Shown here in pieces: positions 1 to 9,730 of a stretch of DNA of 64,000 nt. This stretch comes from Lactifluus volemus (Eukaryota; Basidiomycota; Agaricomycetes; Russulales; Russulaceae), in NCBI GenBank assembly GCA_022376515.1, contig WTXI01000089.1, positions 1-64,000 on the forward strand. Direction: 5' to 3'. The notes below the pieces were generated by a model. It saw only the letters and a program-made list of their open reading frames with translations. It was not told where the DNA came from and did not search any database. The position numbers and the translations under genes are program-made. Numbering within the stretch: position 1 is the stretch's first letter; each line of letters begins with the position of its first letter.

Positions 1-55
1 CAGACATTCTATGTAAATTCATTCATTGACAGAGACATGTACAAAGCTCTAAATT

Positions 56-663
56 TGTTATGAACTGACACGTGTTTGCTGACTCATACTATACATTTTT
101 TGGACTAACTGACTCATTTCTGCTGACTCCCTTGCTTATGCGAATGGACTGCCGATCGCTTTGTTTCAGATCGCTTACTTATTTTCTCTCACGATACAGC
201 CTCACACAGCACCGTACAGCCGCAAGTAACAGCCACATGCACAGGATGACTTGCTGATTCCTGAAACATGTTTCAAACCCTGAAAGCTGTACGAAGGTCA
301 CAGCCCCTACGGCTGTGCACATAGCCTCGTCTTCTCATATATAAACCCTGTACTTTCTGCCCTAGAGACCTTAAGTCTCAGTTTTGTTTCACAATCCAAG
401 TCTTCTATCTATTAGAACCTTGCTTGCCTAGAAGCATCAGACCTGAGAGAACCCTCTTGACATCACGCTCTTCGACTTCTTGACACTTTGGTCTTATCCC
501 TAAGCCCAAAGCCCTTGACCTCTGAAACGCTCTTGACTTAGTCGTTTACTAAGTCTCATCCTTATCGAACCTTTGATCTTGACTTGCACGTCTTGCAAGT
601 CTAGTTCTTTACTTCACGAACGATTGTACACTTCGTACAAAGGTCCCACTTGGAACCTTAACA
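56..663 (+). mobile_element. Solo LTR of a retrotransposon
   Basis: The segment begins TGTTA and ends TAACA, the usual short inverted ends of an LTR. It is flanked by a perfect 5-bp direct repeat, AAATT, at 51-55 and 664-668. A TATA box (TATATAAA) lies near 338-345, a sensible place for an LTR promoter read on the plus strand. No primer-binding site, gag or pol sequence follows, so this is read as a solo LTR left by recombination. The superfamily (Gypsy or Copia) cannot be told from the LTR alone. Confidence 0.72.
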
Positions 664-668
664 AAATT

Positions 669-990
669 AGAGTCATTAGAGAATTAAGTTCAATTTACTG
701 AACGTAGGACACTTGTTAGCACAATCTTAGCCGAGGAATGAACAATTTATTGCTAAACACATTTAGAAAGTGCTAAATTGGATCTAATTCGACAAAAGAA
801 TAGTGCTCATTAGCACTATTCTAGTGGTAAAAACCATCTAGTGGATGTTGTCACGTTTTATCGCATTTAGCATATTTTATCATGTTTATCACATTTTATT
901 GCGTGTTATCGTGGCTTAGCCGACGCTAGACGCGCTTACCACGATTATTGCTTCGCTAGCAGTGATTAGCAGTTGAGGGTTTTCCTGATG
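669..990. other. AT-rich spacer between two LTRs, no gene seen
   Basis: No open frame of note. Short TTTATC-type and TAGCACTATT-type motifs recur, giving a low-complexity AT-rich spacer. It ends directly at the target-site duplication of the second LTR. Confidence 0.5.
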
Positions 991-995
991 CTCAG

Positions 996-1440
996 TGTTA
1001 GGGACTAGCTGTTCCTAGTTCCTAAGATAGGATCAAGTTGTTCAGGAGGGACCAACAGAGACGCGAGTCTAAGCTGGGTCTAGCTAAGTTATAGCACTTA
1101 GAGGGCTTCAAGAGGGGAGAGGATCACAAGGGGATTTGTGAGGAGGTTCAAGAGGCTAGTATTGGAGAGAAGTCCAAGCTGGAGAGCAAGGACACAAGTC
1201 GAGGAGTCTTATATACTGTACAGGGCAAAGGGCGAGTGACATCAGTAGTGATGTCATGAGCCTGGGTCTAACTACGACGTCATCGAAGTTCTAGGCTAAT
1301 GATGTCATAAGAGTCACTGTGAGTCATGAACATGCTGTTCCGTGTCGTACAAGGTGAGGCTCTGTCCGTAAGCGAGAATGTAGATGGAAATGAAAAACAT
1401 GAGGCAATAGGGAGGCAGAGGTCCAGATGAATCTGTAACA
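996..1440 (-). mobile_element. Solo LTR of a retrotransposon
   Basis: Read on the plus strand the segment begins TGTTAGGG and ends CTGTAACA, so both ends carry the TGTTA/TAACA inverted repeat. The flanks are CTCAG (991-995) and CTCGG (1441-1445), a 5-bp target-site duplication with one mismatch. A TATATAAG promoter motif is found on the minus strand near 1206-1216, so transcription would run right to left. No internal retroelement sequence is present. The sequence is not obviously related to the LTR at 56-663, so two different families are likely. Confidence 0.66.
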
Positions 1441-1445
1441 CTCGG

Positions 1446-1791
1446 AGTCCTCATGCCATGTTCTCAATTACTTTCAGTTGGCTTGCGCACACCTAGCACA
1501 GGGCGACTGCACAATCTAGAACTTTTGTCATCAGCAAAGTTTAATTAATTTTACGCCGGCTAGGCCTGTCAGCTTCTATGCGCGACATGTGGTATCCTGC
1601 ATGACGCTACACTGGGCAATCTTTTCATGACCACGTGAATTGCATGATGTGATCACGGCCTGTCCAGCACGTTAAATATGGCCCCAACCGTGCACACATC
1701 TCCCCTTTCCGACTCAAGCTTGAATCTCATTCCCTTTCTATCCCAAAGTCGTCCTCTGGCTGTTTGTGATTTACTTTTTCGGAATTGAGAT
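1446..1791. other. Upstream region of the CHAT gene
   Basis: No gene is seen here. It runs from the LTR duplication to the first ATG of the CHAT gene and should hold its promoter. No clear TATA box was recognised. Confidence 0.4.
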
Positions 1792-2284
1792 ATGGACACT
1801 GAGGAATGTGAGTCAAACTTTCGATTAATTCTGGGTGACCTATGAACGTATCTTATTTTGCAGACTCTCTTCCTGATATCGAGGGCACAATTTTTGGTCT
1901 TGAAATTATCATTTCGTCACTATCTCGATTTGATCTTCGGCGCGGCTATTATCTTACCCTCCTTGTAAAATGGAGACTCCGTCACTACAACCTGTCTGGT
2001 TCGAAGGAGCAGCTGGATAAATCAATTCTCCACGCGGTAGAAGCACAACTCCTCCTATTGGCCAGTCCTATGGCAGTAGCTCCCATTCGGTTTTTTCCCA
2101 GGCTCGTGAAGGTCCTTTTTAATCGGTTAGTCGAATTCAAGCAGCCAGACGATGTTGAGTCTTGCGTCAAGTACCTTCGTTATTTGCGAAACCAATGGTG
2201 TCAACTTGAAGTCGGCCTCGGCATTTCACACGAAGACGTCACATCAGATCTGGTGGAGGCATTGCATCAGGAAAAGTCGAATTT
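1792..2284 (+). pseudogene. 5' part of TPR-CHAT protein gene (split by transposon)
   Basis: The first exon is only 16 nt (1792-1807, ATG then MDTEE). A 56-nt intron with GTGAGT donor and TTGCAG acceptor (1808-1863) follows. The second exon is open to 2284 and then enters the inserted element, where the frame stops at 2298-2300. The encoded ~145 residues are helical and rich in Leu and Arg, like the repeat region in front of CHAT domains of agaricomycete TPR-CHAT proteins. The codon phase at TCG (2277) matches exactly the phase of TCG at 5758, where the rest of the gene resumes. By itself this piece would give a truncated protein of about 155 residues with no catalytic domain. Confidence 0.72.
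2277..2284. repeat. Left target-site duplication of outer hAT-like element
   Basis: TCGAATTT here matches TCGAGTTT at 5758-5765 at 7 of 8 positions. Eight base pairs is the usual duplication length of hAT elements. Joining the gene at this repeat keeps the CHAT reading frame. Confidence 0.65.
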
Positions 2285-3299
2285 CATTGAACTTGCTTAA
2301 CACTCATTAAAATGACTTAAAAGACGTTCAAGTTTGTTTTAATAAGGTTTTAATAAGATTTAGAGGAACAGCTTTTTAATTAAAACTTTATTGACACAAG
2401 CACATATTTATTGGTTTAATCAGATCCTTCCCATTAAACCTGCTTAACGCAATTGCATTAAGCAGTTTAATTGCGTTAAGCAAGTTTAACAAACACTAAG
2501 AATGGGCTAATAAACCATTTAAGCAGGTTTAATAAAAGGCATCAAAACAAGGAAAGGCAATAGTGGTAAAGTCCAGCACTGTAATGCAATGCAGAAGAGG
2601 CAAATGAGGCTCCACCATGTAATTCAAACTGGCACATAGAAGGCGCAAGGGCGCGGGAGGCGTGGGAGGCACGGGAAGCGCAGGAGGCGCGGGAGGTGCG
2701 GGAGGCGTGGACGCTCACATCCAACTCATCAAATAGTGAAAGCACTCGTTATCGGGTGGGAGGTAATCAAGGGTGCTACAACGAGTAGCGCGGCAGTTTC
2801 TCGGTGCGTAGATACTCCAGCCAAAGCCATCAATCTTGAGCTTGCCATTGAGGCCCAAGAGAGATTCTCCAGGTGAGTCCGCTACGCCGAAGTTGTTTGA
2901 AGGCCGAGTCTGCAGCGAGAGATAATTTGAGAACGCATTCACGAACAAGCTCAGGAACCCGTGATCGTGCACCTGCCCGAGATATGACTTTGGCCGACGA
3001 TTGCGGTCAACTCTGCGCGGGGTCGATTGTTCGGCATTCGGTAGTTTCATGACCGAACTATGCGACGTTTCATGGCGCACGTGGGACAACGGAGCGCCTT
3101 ATCGAGATACAGGTCCCTTGGTGAAAGAATTTGTCAGTGAGCTGATGTGTGGCAGAGAGCGAGATCCGGATGTCCTTTTCAGGAGCAAATACCGCACTAC
3201 AAGACAGATTCAATCATGACCTCAAATGGGCTGTAGAAATAAATGATTTTCTTACTTTGTCAACCCATTCCGCAGGAAGACATCCTCGTGTATTGAAAG

Positions 3300-3910
3300 A
3301 GGTGCGAGGGGCACCTGAAGCACAGGATGCCCAAGAGGCCCGGGAGATGCGGGGGGCGCGGGAGGCCCAGGAGGTGCGAAGGCAGCAGCGGAAGGGACGG
3401 AGGTGGCGGAGGAGCTGGTGCAGGCGGGGGAGGCCAGCGGCGCAGGAAGCGGCATAGGCGGTCGAGGCGGAGCAGGCAGAGGAGGAGCAGGAGGTGGAGA
3501 CGGAGAAGGCGAAAGAAGAGTCAGGATACATTGGGGCGGGGCAAGTAGCGTGACAACATACCGGGGAGGAGGGACAGAAGGCGTCGGCGCAGGCACCGTG
3601 ACACCATGGACCACCCTGCAGTGCCAGTGGGTCCAGGAGAATGCGCCGATGCGGAGGAGACAAAAGCGGTGGAGGCGCAGGAGGCAGATGAGGACACAGC
3701 AGTGGCAGAGGCAGAGGCAGAGGCAGAGGCAGAGGCAGAGGCAGCAGTGGGACGCATTGGGGCGGGACGTGGAGACGTGTGGCGGTGCCGGACGGGAGCG
3801 GTGGTGGCGACAGCAGAGCCCACGACAACTTGAAGTAGACGGCGACGTGACCGAGGGGGACAGAGGGAGGGACGGAAGGACGCAGCAGAAAAAGGTGAGC
3901 ACGAAAATCA
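3300..3910. repeat. Purine-rich low-complexity tract with GCAGAG tandem repeats
   Basis: GAGGAG/GCAGGAGG-type repeats dominate, with a run of GCAGAG hexamers around 3700-3745. All six frames are open for long stretches because of composition. The predicted peptides are Arg/Gly/Glu-rich or Pro/Ser-rich and are not taken as genes. The tract lies inside the outer transposon. Confidence 0.7.
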
Positions 3911-4010
3911 ACATCGTGCCAACAAGAATAAACAACACATGCACGTGATTGGTGCATGGAACGACTTAGCGAAATTTTCACGACTTTGTGACTTTTGTTA
4001 AACTGTTTCT

Positions 4011-4018
4011 GTCTGCTT
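4011..4018. repeat. Target-site duplication of nested hAT element (left copy)
   Basis: GTCTGCTT at 4011-4018 is repeated exactly at 5531-5538, on either side of the nested element. Confidence 0.85.
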
Positions 4019-5530
4019 TAGACTGTCCGCGGGCCGGGCCTGGCCCTCCCGGCCCTAGGGCCGACCCGGACCGGCCCCTTGAGGGCCAGGGCCAGGGCCA
4101 GCAGCAGGCGGCCCTCACATCAAGGGCCAGGGCCAGGGCCGGACAATTTTATGAGTGGCCCTCAGGGCCGGCCCGGGGCCGGCCCTGCTGGCCCTACCCA
4201 TAGGGAGGCAGCGAGGGCGAGGATGCAGGGTGGCGCCGCAACGGCGGCGTCGGGGCAGCAGCAGCGAGGGCGAGGCAGTGACGGCAGCGCCGGGGCAGCG
4301 GCAGGGGTGGCGGGGCAGTGGCGGCGGCGTCGGGGCAGCAAAAGCGATGGCGGGGACGCAGCAGCGACGGCGGGGCAGTGGTGGGGGCATTGGGGCGACG
4401 GCAGCGGCGGCGGGGTCTGGGCAGCAGCAGCGACGGCAGAGCGGCGGCTGCGGCGGCGTCAGGGCAGGGGCGACAGCGTCTGGATGGCGGCGGCGGGGTC
4501 GGGGTAGCAGCAACCACGGCAGGGCAGCGGCGCCAGCATCGAGTAGCAGCGGCCACGGCAGCGATGGCGAGGGGAGATGGCAGGCGGCACAGTGTGGGGG
4601 GACCCAGGGCAAGACTTTGGGGAGACGTCACGCGAGTGCCCCAGTCGCAGGCGTCAAGCGTCGGACAGTCGCAAAAGCGACGTCCGAGCGACGGTGACGC
4701 CGTCGAATGTCCACGCGTAACGCCCCCCCTCAGGGCCAGCGGCTGGGGGAGGCCATCCCTCAAAGGGGATGCAGGGGGACGAAAAGGGGAATGAAAAAAA
4801 AAAGATTAGTGTGAGAAGTCAAAGAAAAAATCATAACGCACCGGCATTTACCATGCTAACAGATAATCAACAGAGCGGTGGCGACGACATGAGGCGAGCG
4901 GTAGCGACAACAGAGGACGAGCGGTGGTGGCGGCGAGGGCGAGCGGTAGCGGCAATAAACGGACGCGAGTGCACGCGATGCAAGCGACAGAGGGCGCGAG
5001 AGGGGCGAAGACAGAGGGCGGGAGATGGCGACGACAGAAAGGGAGCGAGAGGGGCGATGGTGGTACGATGGCGGTGACAGAAAGCAGGCTAGGAGGGGGC
5101 GTGAAAAGGCAAAAAGTTCGAGTTGACTAAGTGACGACGGGCGAGGCAGAACAATTGTTTAAGATACGCTATGGGGAAAAAAATTATTGAGCTTGTATGG
5201 TGTAGTGGTAAACTGTCCAAGAGCCTTAATTTCTGTATGCACTGGTCGAGAGTTCAAATCCCGGCGTGTACAATTGTCCGAAAGTAGCTGTGAATTGATT
5301 ATGCAAGCAAGTGTGAGAAACTTTTACTGAAATTAATTAATTGACTGATTATTTTTTTTAAGGGGTAGGGCCGGGTCGGCCCCGGGCCGGCCCCGGGTCG
5401 GGCCAGGGCCAGCTAATGCTGGCCCTCCAAGGGCCAGGGCCAACTGCAGAGCGGACCGGCCCTGAGGGCCAGGGCCAGGGCCGGGCAAAATGGGGGTGGC
5501 CCTGGCCCGGCCCGGCCCCCGGACAGTCTA
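4019..5530. mobile_element. Nested non-autonomous hAT element
   Basis: This 1512-bp element has terminal inverted repeats starting TAGACTGTCCG and continuing with GGGCCGGGCC; the two ends match at 21 of the first 22 positions. It is flanked by a perfect 8-bp duplication (GTCTGCTT), so it is a clear hAT-type insertion into the outer element. Next to each end there is a block of GGGCC/GGCCC and AGGGCC repeats (about 4021-4200 and 5366-5526) in inverted orientation. The interior is GC-rich CGGCGG/GCAGCG repeat DNA followed by an AT-richer part with a tRNA-like sequence. It encodes no transposase and depends on a source elsewhere. Confidence 0.85.
5194..5272 (+). tRNA. Degenerate tRNA-like sequence (probable pseudo-tRNA or SINE head)
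   Basis: An A-box-like motif (TGGTGTAGTGGTAA, from about 5198) is followed about 40 nt later by a B-box-like GTTCAAATCCC (5252-5262). The outer ends TGTA/TACA can pair, giving a 79-nt unit with tRNA spacing. The T stem has two mismatches, the acceptor stem contains wobbles and a mismatch, and no good anticodon stem can be drawn. It is therefore taken as a decayed tRNA or tRNA-derived element, not a working tRNA. It lies inside the nested hAT element and may have kept internal RNA polymerase III promoter boxes. Confidence 0.45.
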
Positions 5531-5688
5531 GTCTGCTTAGCACCATTAAAAGCCCCTTGATTTGCTTAACTTATTTCAATTTGCTTAGCGTTTACTTAGA
5601 TCATAACAAAATCGCTTAGTTGTGCTTACCGTTCATTAACTTAATTAGACCGCTTAACCAAAATAAGCTAACTGGTTTAAGCATGGGT

Positions 5689-5753
5689 TAATGGCGTCTA
5701 AGTATGCGCTAATGGCGTTAATGACGTCTAAGTAAGCGCTAATGGCGTTAATA
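5689..5753. repeat. Short tandem repeats at right end of outer transposon
   Basis: A unit of about 20-30 nt built on TAATGGCG, GACGTCTAAGTA and GCGC occurs about two and a half times up to the element end. It belongs to the subterminal zone of the outer element. Confidence 0.6.
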
Positions 5754-5757
5754 CATT

Positions 5758-8469
5758 TCGAGTTTTCCTGATGTGGCAATTCGGGTGGAGTTGAATACAG
5801 GCGACATCAACTCGGACATCAGGGAGATGACGATTCTCTGTCGTGAATTGCTCAACTCGGATATCTCGGGGAGCCTTCTTCACGGTCACCTTCTATCCTT
5901 GTTCCAAGTCTTTTTCAAGACACCCGACATATTGCCAGTGGAAGAAGTTCTAGATCCGCTGATCGAATGCTTCCAAGAAGCGAACGTTCGCTTGCCATAT
6001 TCCTACGACCTTTCCTTGGCACTTGCACTTTTTCTCGCCCATCGCTTCTGCTTCATCGAAAACCATTCGATTATTGATTCCGAGGAGGCAATAATCATCC
6101 TAAAGAAGATCCTAACTTTCCCTTCCGACCTCCCTCAAGACCTTCGAAGTCAATTCCAGGACACTGCCTTGATGGAGATTGCGGAGATTTCCTATCGCCG
6201 CTTTTACTTCTTTAACAACCCAGAGTATTTGGAGGAGGCAACTTTTCATATCAGGGTTTATCTTAGATCGGCTTCTCGTGATCATCCGCTTCGCCCCGAT
6301 TTATCCCAACGTCTCGCTGAACTCACGGAGCAGCGCGCGATTGAATTCGGTGTCGATGAAGGGCGTTACAGGGATCCAGACGTTTGCAAACTTCCATGCT
6401 TGTCATCCCTTGCTGCTTCTATTACCGACCCAAATTCTCCGATATCCGACGAGCAGTGGGGCCAACACCTTCGAGCACTTAACTCCATGGAGTACACTGA
6501 CGACATAGCGGAGATTGAAGAGGCGATCAAGTACTGTCGCCTGGTGCTCGCTTCAATTCATTGTGTTCCAAGTCTTGAACACCGAAAGCACGTCAATTTG
6601 TATATCGCGCTCAGATCCCTTCTCCTTCAGGCATTTCATCGCACTGGAAAACTCGAGTACATCGATGAGTCAATTGCCGTACTTCATGATGGTTTGAAGA
6701 CGTATGACACACCTAATGATCGTTTTGTACTGTCTTTTCGTGCTGTGCTGCCATTAGCGGCCCGCATCTGGCGGTGTCAACAAAAGGAAGACGTGGATGA
6801 GCTCATCCAAATATTCGCCAGCCTTACAAACGATGATACTCGCCTGGGGCCATCCTACCGATTCCAGTTTTCATACGGGTGGGCGATTTTTGCGCATTGT
6901 TTTGGTCATCCTTCCGTGACGGATGCCTATGAGAATGTCTTCAAGCACATGCAAGACTCTCTCTCATATGCCCCTACACTCGAAAGTCAACATTATCGTC
7001 TTGTTTCTATGCGCCTGGGCTTCCATGATCTGCCGTTAGGCTATGCTTCGTACCAGATCGACAAAGGCCAACCCATCAAAGCAATCGAGACTCGAGAGAG
7101 AGGAAGGGCCTTACTCTGGTCCGAGATGCGTGATTTCCGTACCTCCACTGACCAACTTCGTGCGGCGGATCCGACTTTGGCAGCGGAATTCGAGGCGATC
7201 AACAGGGACCTCGAACAAGTCACCATGTCCATGGCGCCTTGCGGAAACATGGAAGCAGAGAGTATCAAAGTGGAAGACTCCTGGAAAACGAATCCATTCA
7301 GTCATCAAGTGGCAAAGCAACGACAGTTTTTGAATGATCGCAATAAACTCATTTCACGGATTCGAGCCTTGCCAAAATTTCGCAACTTCTTGGAGCCCCC
7401 GTCGTTTGACATTCTTCGCTCCGCTGCGCTACACGGACCAGTCATCATCATCAACCATTGCCATTGGCGTTCCGACCTCCTGGTTCTTTTCCGCGACTCT
7501 CTTTCCCTTATCCCTACGACCGATGACTTTTACCGTCGTGCGATCGAGCTAGGCAATCGGCTGGTGGATGCTAGAAAGCATCATCGTCTCGAATCAAAGA
7601 AGTACGAGCGCGCGCTCCGTTCCGTACTCCAGAGTCTTTATGAACTTGTAGGGAAGCCAGTCATTGAGGAACTTCGCAAGATGAAGATACCAGAACAGTC
7701 CAGAGTCTGGTGGTGTCCCACATCTGTATTTTGTTATCTTCCTCTCCACGCGATGGGGCCAATCCCTTCGGACGACGGCGTCACGCGCTATTTCTCGGAC
7801 ATATACATTCCCTCATACACTCCAACACTATCTGCACTCATCGCATCGCGCAAACCTCAGGCTGAAGGGCAAACGTTCCAAAAGCCTTCAATACTTCTGG
7901 TTGCACAACCAGAATCCCTGAAGCACGCGATCCCCGAGATCTGGACCATACAACGTCTCACTACAACAGTCACCTCCCTCATCTCAAAGAATGCGACGCC
8001 TTCTAGTGTAGTGGAGTGTCTCAAACATCACCAGTTCTCCCATTTTGTATGTCATGGAAACTTGGAAGAAGGGAAACCATTCAACGCATCGTTCAAGCTT
8101 TCTGGGGGAAAGCAGCTAACCCTACTTGAGATTGTGCGCTCTCAGCTCCCGACAGCTGAATTTGCATTTCTTTCGGCCTGTCACACAGCTGAGCTGACAG
8201 AGGAAAGCATCTCCGACGAGGCACTGCACCTTACAGCGGCAATGCAATATTGCGGGTTCCGGAGTGTTGTCGGGACGATGTGGGCGATGGCAGATGAAGA
8301 TGGACAATATCTAGCTGAAGATTTCTACAAGTCAATACTGTTGAGCGATGAGCCGGGGGTACCTTATTACGAGAGATCGGCGAGGGCGCTTCGGGATGCT
8401 GTGAAGAACCTACGGTCCAAAAAGGTGCCTTTGGAGCGATGGGTGAATTATGTGCACTATGGGGCATGA
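5758..8469 (+). CDS. TPR-CHAT protein, catalytic 3' part (gene split by transposon)
   Basis: An uninterrupted frame of 903 codons starts at the right transposon junction (TCG at 5758) and stops at 8467-8469. The N-terminal ~600 residues are degenerate TPR-like helices. The C-terminal ~250 residues form a CHAT domain, a caspase-like cysteine protease fold. The expected catalytic pair is present: His in FVCHGN (codon at 8053) and Cys in LSACHTA (codon at 8179). Joined to the 5' piece at the 8-bp repeat, the protein would be about 1046 residues. As it stands, the first in-frame ATG is at 5827, which would give about 880 residues if a promoter in the element drives it. CHAT proteases in other systems act in regulated proteolysis and cell death; a role here is inference. 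There are no internal stops, so the break is either fairly young or the fragment is still used. Confidence 0.82.
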   Translation, partial: SSFPDVAIRVELNTGDINSDIREMTILCRELLNSDISGSLLHGHLLSLFQVFFKTPDILPVEEVLDPLIECFQEANVRLPYSYDLSLALALFLAHRFCFIENHSIIDSEEAIIILKKILTFPSDLPQDLRSQFQDTALMEIAEISYRRFYFFNNPEYLEEATFHIRVYLRSASRDHPLRPDLSQRLAELTEQRAIEFGVDEGRYRDPDVCKLPCLSSLAASITDPNSPISDEQWGQHLRALNSMEYTDDIAEIEEAIKYCRLVLASIHCVPSLEHRKHVNLYIALRSLLLQAFHRTGKLEYIDESIAVLHDGLKTYDTPNDRFVLSFRAVLPLAARIWRCQQKEDVDELIQIFASLTNDDTRLGPSYRFQFSYGWAIFAHCFGHPSVTDAYENVFKHMQDSLSYAPTLESQHYRLVSMRLGFHDLPLGYASYQIDKGQPIKAIETRERGRALLWSEMRDFRTSTDQLRAADPTLAAEFEAINRDLEQVTMSMAPCGNMEAESIKVEDSWKTNPFSHQVAKQRQFLNDRNKLISRIRALPKFRNFLEPPSFDILRSAALHGPVIIINHCHWRSDLLVLFRDSLSLIPTTDDFYRRAIELGNRLVDARKHHRLESKKYERALRSVLQSLYELVGKPVIEELRKMKIPEQSRVWWCPTSVFCYLPLHAMGPIPSDDGVTRYFSDIYIPSYTPTLSALIASRKPQAEGQTFQKPSILLVAQPESLKHAIPEIWTIQRLTTTVTSLISKNATPSSVVECLKHHQFSHFVCHGNLEEGKPFNASFKLSGGKQLTLLEIVRSQLPTAEFAFLSACHTAELTEESISDEALHLTAAMQYCGFRSVVGTMWAMADEDGQYLAEDFYKSILLSDEPGVPYYERSARALRDAVKNLRSKKVPLERWVNYVHYGA

Positions 8470-9242
8470 TTAGTGGTGTTGCTACAATGACTGTGAGTCG
8501 TTGGGTTTTGTCTGAAATATGAATATTGAACAGAGTTACTAGGGTTAGGGTAACTACTGCCCTGGGAATTCGCGTTCAGACTCTTGTTTTCAAAGTTGCC
8601 ATTTCTCCACCCACGCTCTCTCCACCATCCTCCGGATTCCAGTAATGATCGTGGACCACTGATGCAACCCTTTCCTGCGATGCCACCTCGGCTATGACCT
8701 CGGGATTGACTCAACCATGATGTTGTGCCGTCTCATGCCACCTCTATTACCTGAACTGCGCCCCGTGTCGTCTATTTGCCTTTCTGATTTAGCTTGCCTC
8801 ATATTGCCTTCTGTCTCTAGATGTAGTGATCTCGTGCCATTTATGTCGTCATTCCCGCTGAATCGCTTCGGGTTGCGTGCCGCTCACGGAAAGCTTGTTT
8901 TGTAACTCTAATCATCTATCTCCTCATCCACGATTCATGAAAATATGTCGATTTGAGTGAGGACACCTACCTTATTATCACCTTAGGAGTGCTTGAGCGG
9001 CTGCGCCGCTAATTCGGACAAATACGAGAAGATTAGTAAGCAGGCCCAGCGTCAACCTCTGGAAAGATTGCTACTGTACAGAGAAAGCGAAGTGAAAAAA
9101 TAAGGTGGCAAAGCTCAAGTGTCAAGACAAAGGAAACCAAAAAGCCCCCCCCCCAAAAAAAAAGTCAAAAGAGGAAACACATAGCAACGATGCTCGCAAA
9201 GTGGGCTCTCACCTGTGGGAAAAGATTAGAGTCACTAGTAGG
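8470..9242. other. Non-coding region with dispersed repeat copy I
   Basis: No convincing gene. About 8555-8830 is a diverged copy of sequence found in two pieces at 11590-11690 and 12640-12835. A short C10A9 homopolymer run lies near 9145. Two TTAGGG units near 8540 are inside a small GTTAC/GTAAC hairpin and are not a telomere. Confidence 0.5.
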
Positions 9243-9730
9243 ACTTCTGGCTCTTGTTACTTACAGGTTCACCTGCAGTGATTGTATCTGTGTAGATCGT
9301 CAAATGACATTTTTGCTAGTCCCCAGCCCAGTCTGAAGCCCCTCAAGGCAATCAGTCTAGGCGCAAATCTTACTCTTGACGACTGAATGTCTGAACGCCT
9401 GAAGACTTGAGTCTGGCCTTGTTCTGACGGCGGTGATTGCCTCTTCTCTCATCTTGCTCTACCGAACTCACCCATTCGCTCCTGCGGCGCATGTATTAAA
9501 ACAAAAGGAGGACAACAACTAAATACGGTACATAGCTACTCGCGAGTACGGGGAGTTGAACTGAGGTACTATAGGTAAGGAGAATCACAGTAAGAATGTC
9601 AGTAGTAGCAGAGCGAACAAGGAGAAAAGCGACTTTAAAGTGAGACCCGACACATGGATGTTCCGAGTCACTCCAGCCAGCTCATGGATTCATCGAACGC
9701 TCATCTACTGAGTGGGCTGCATGATGTACA
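9243..9730. repeat. Duplicated 3' flank of peroxidase copy 1
   Basis: This non-coding block is similar along its length to 24101-24646, downstream of peroxidase copy 3. Its gene-proximal part is also similar to 14060-14510 beside copy 2. It shows that gene and about 500 bp of 3' flank were duplicated together. Confidence 0.75.

Larger units (their letters stand above)
2285..5757. mobile_element. Non-autonomous hAT-like DNA transposon inserted in the CHAT gene
   Basis: A 3473-bp segment lies between two near-identical 8-bp repeats inside one coding exon. Its ends carry imperfect terminal inverted repeats: a TTAAC..CATTA..AGACGT pattern on the left, and the same order in the reverse complement of the right end. 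Both subterminal zones (about 2285-2540 and 5539-5757) are AT-rich and packed with GCTTA(A/G)/TTAAGC motifs, as expected for transposase-binding sites. No transposase is encoded. The middle (2540-4018) is purine-rich low-complexity DNA with small ORFs on both strands that I do not recognise. A second element (4019-5530) sits inside it. The exact left terminus is uncertain by a few bases. Confidence 0.68.

Noticed and set aside
3214..5130. Long overlapping ORFs on both strands (up to 255 codons), Arg/Gly- or Pro/Ser-rich
   Set aside because: All frames are open because of purine-rich and GC-rich simple repeats within the transposons; peptides are low complexity with no domain.
2300..5757. The insertion in the CHAT gene as a very large intron
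   Set aside because: No donor or acceptor fits at the junctions, while an 8-bp duplication and inverted ends do, so transposition explains it better.
8538..8560. TTAGGG repeats suggesting a telomere
   Set aside because: Only two units, inside a small hairpin, in the middle of the window.
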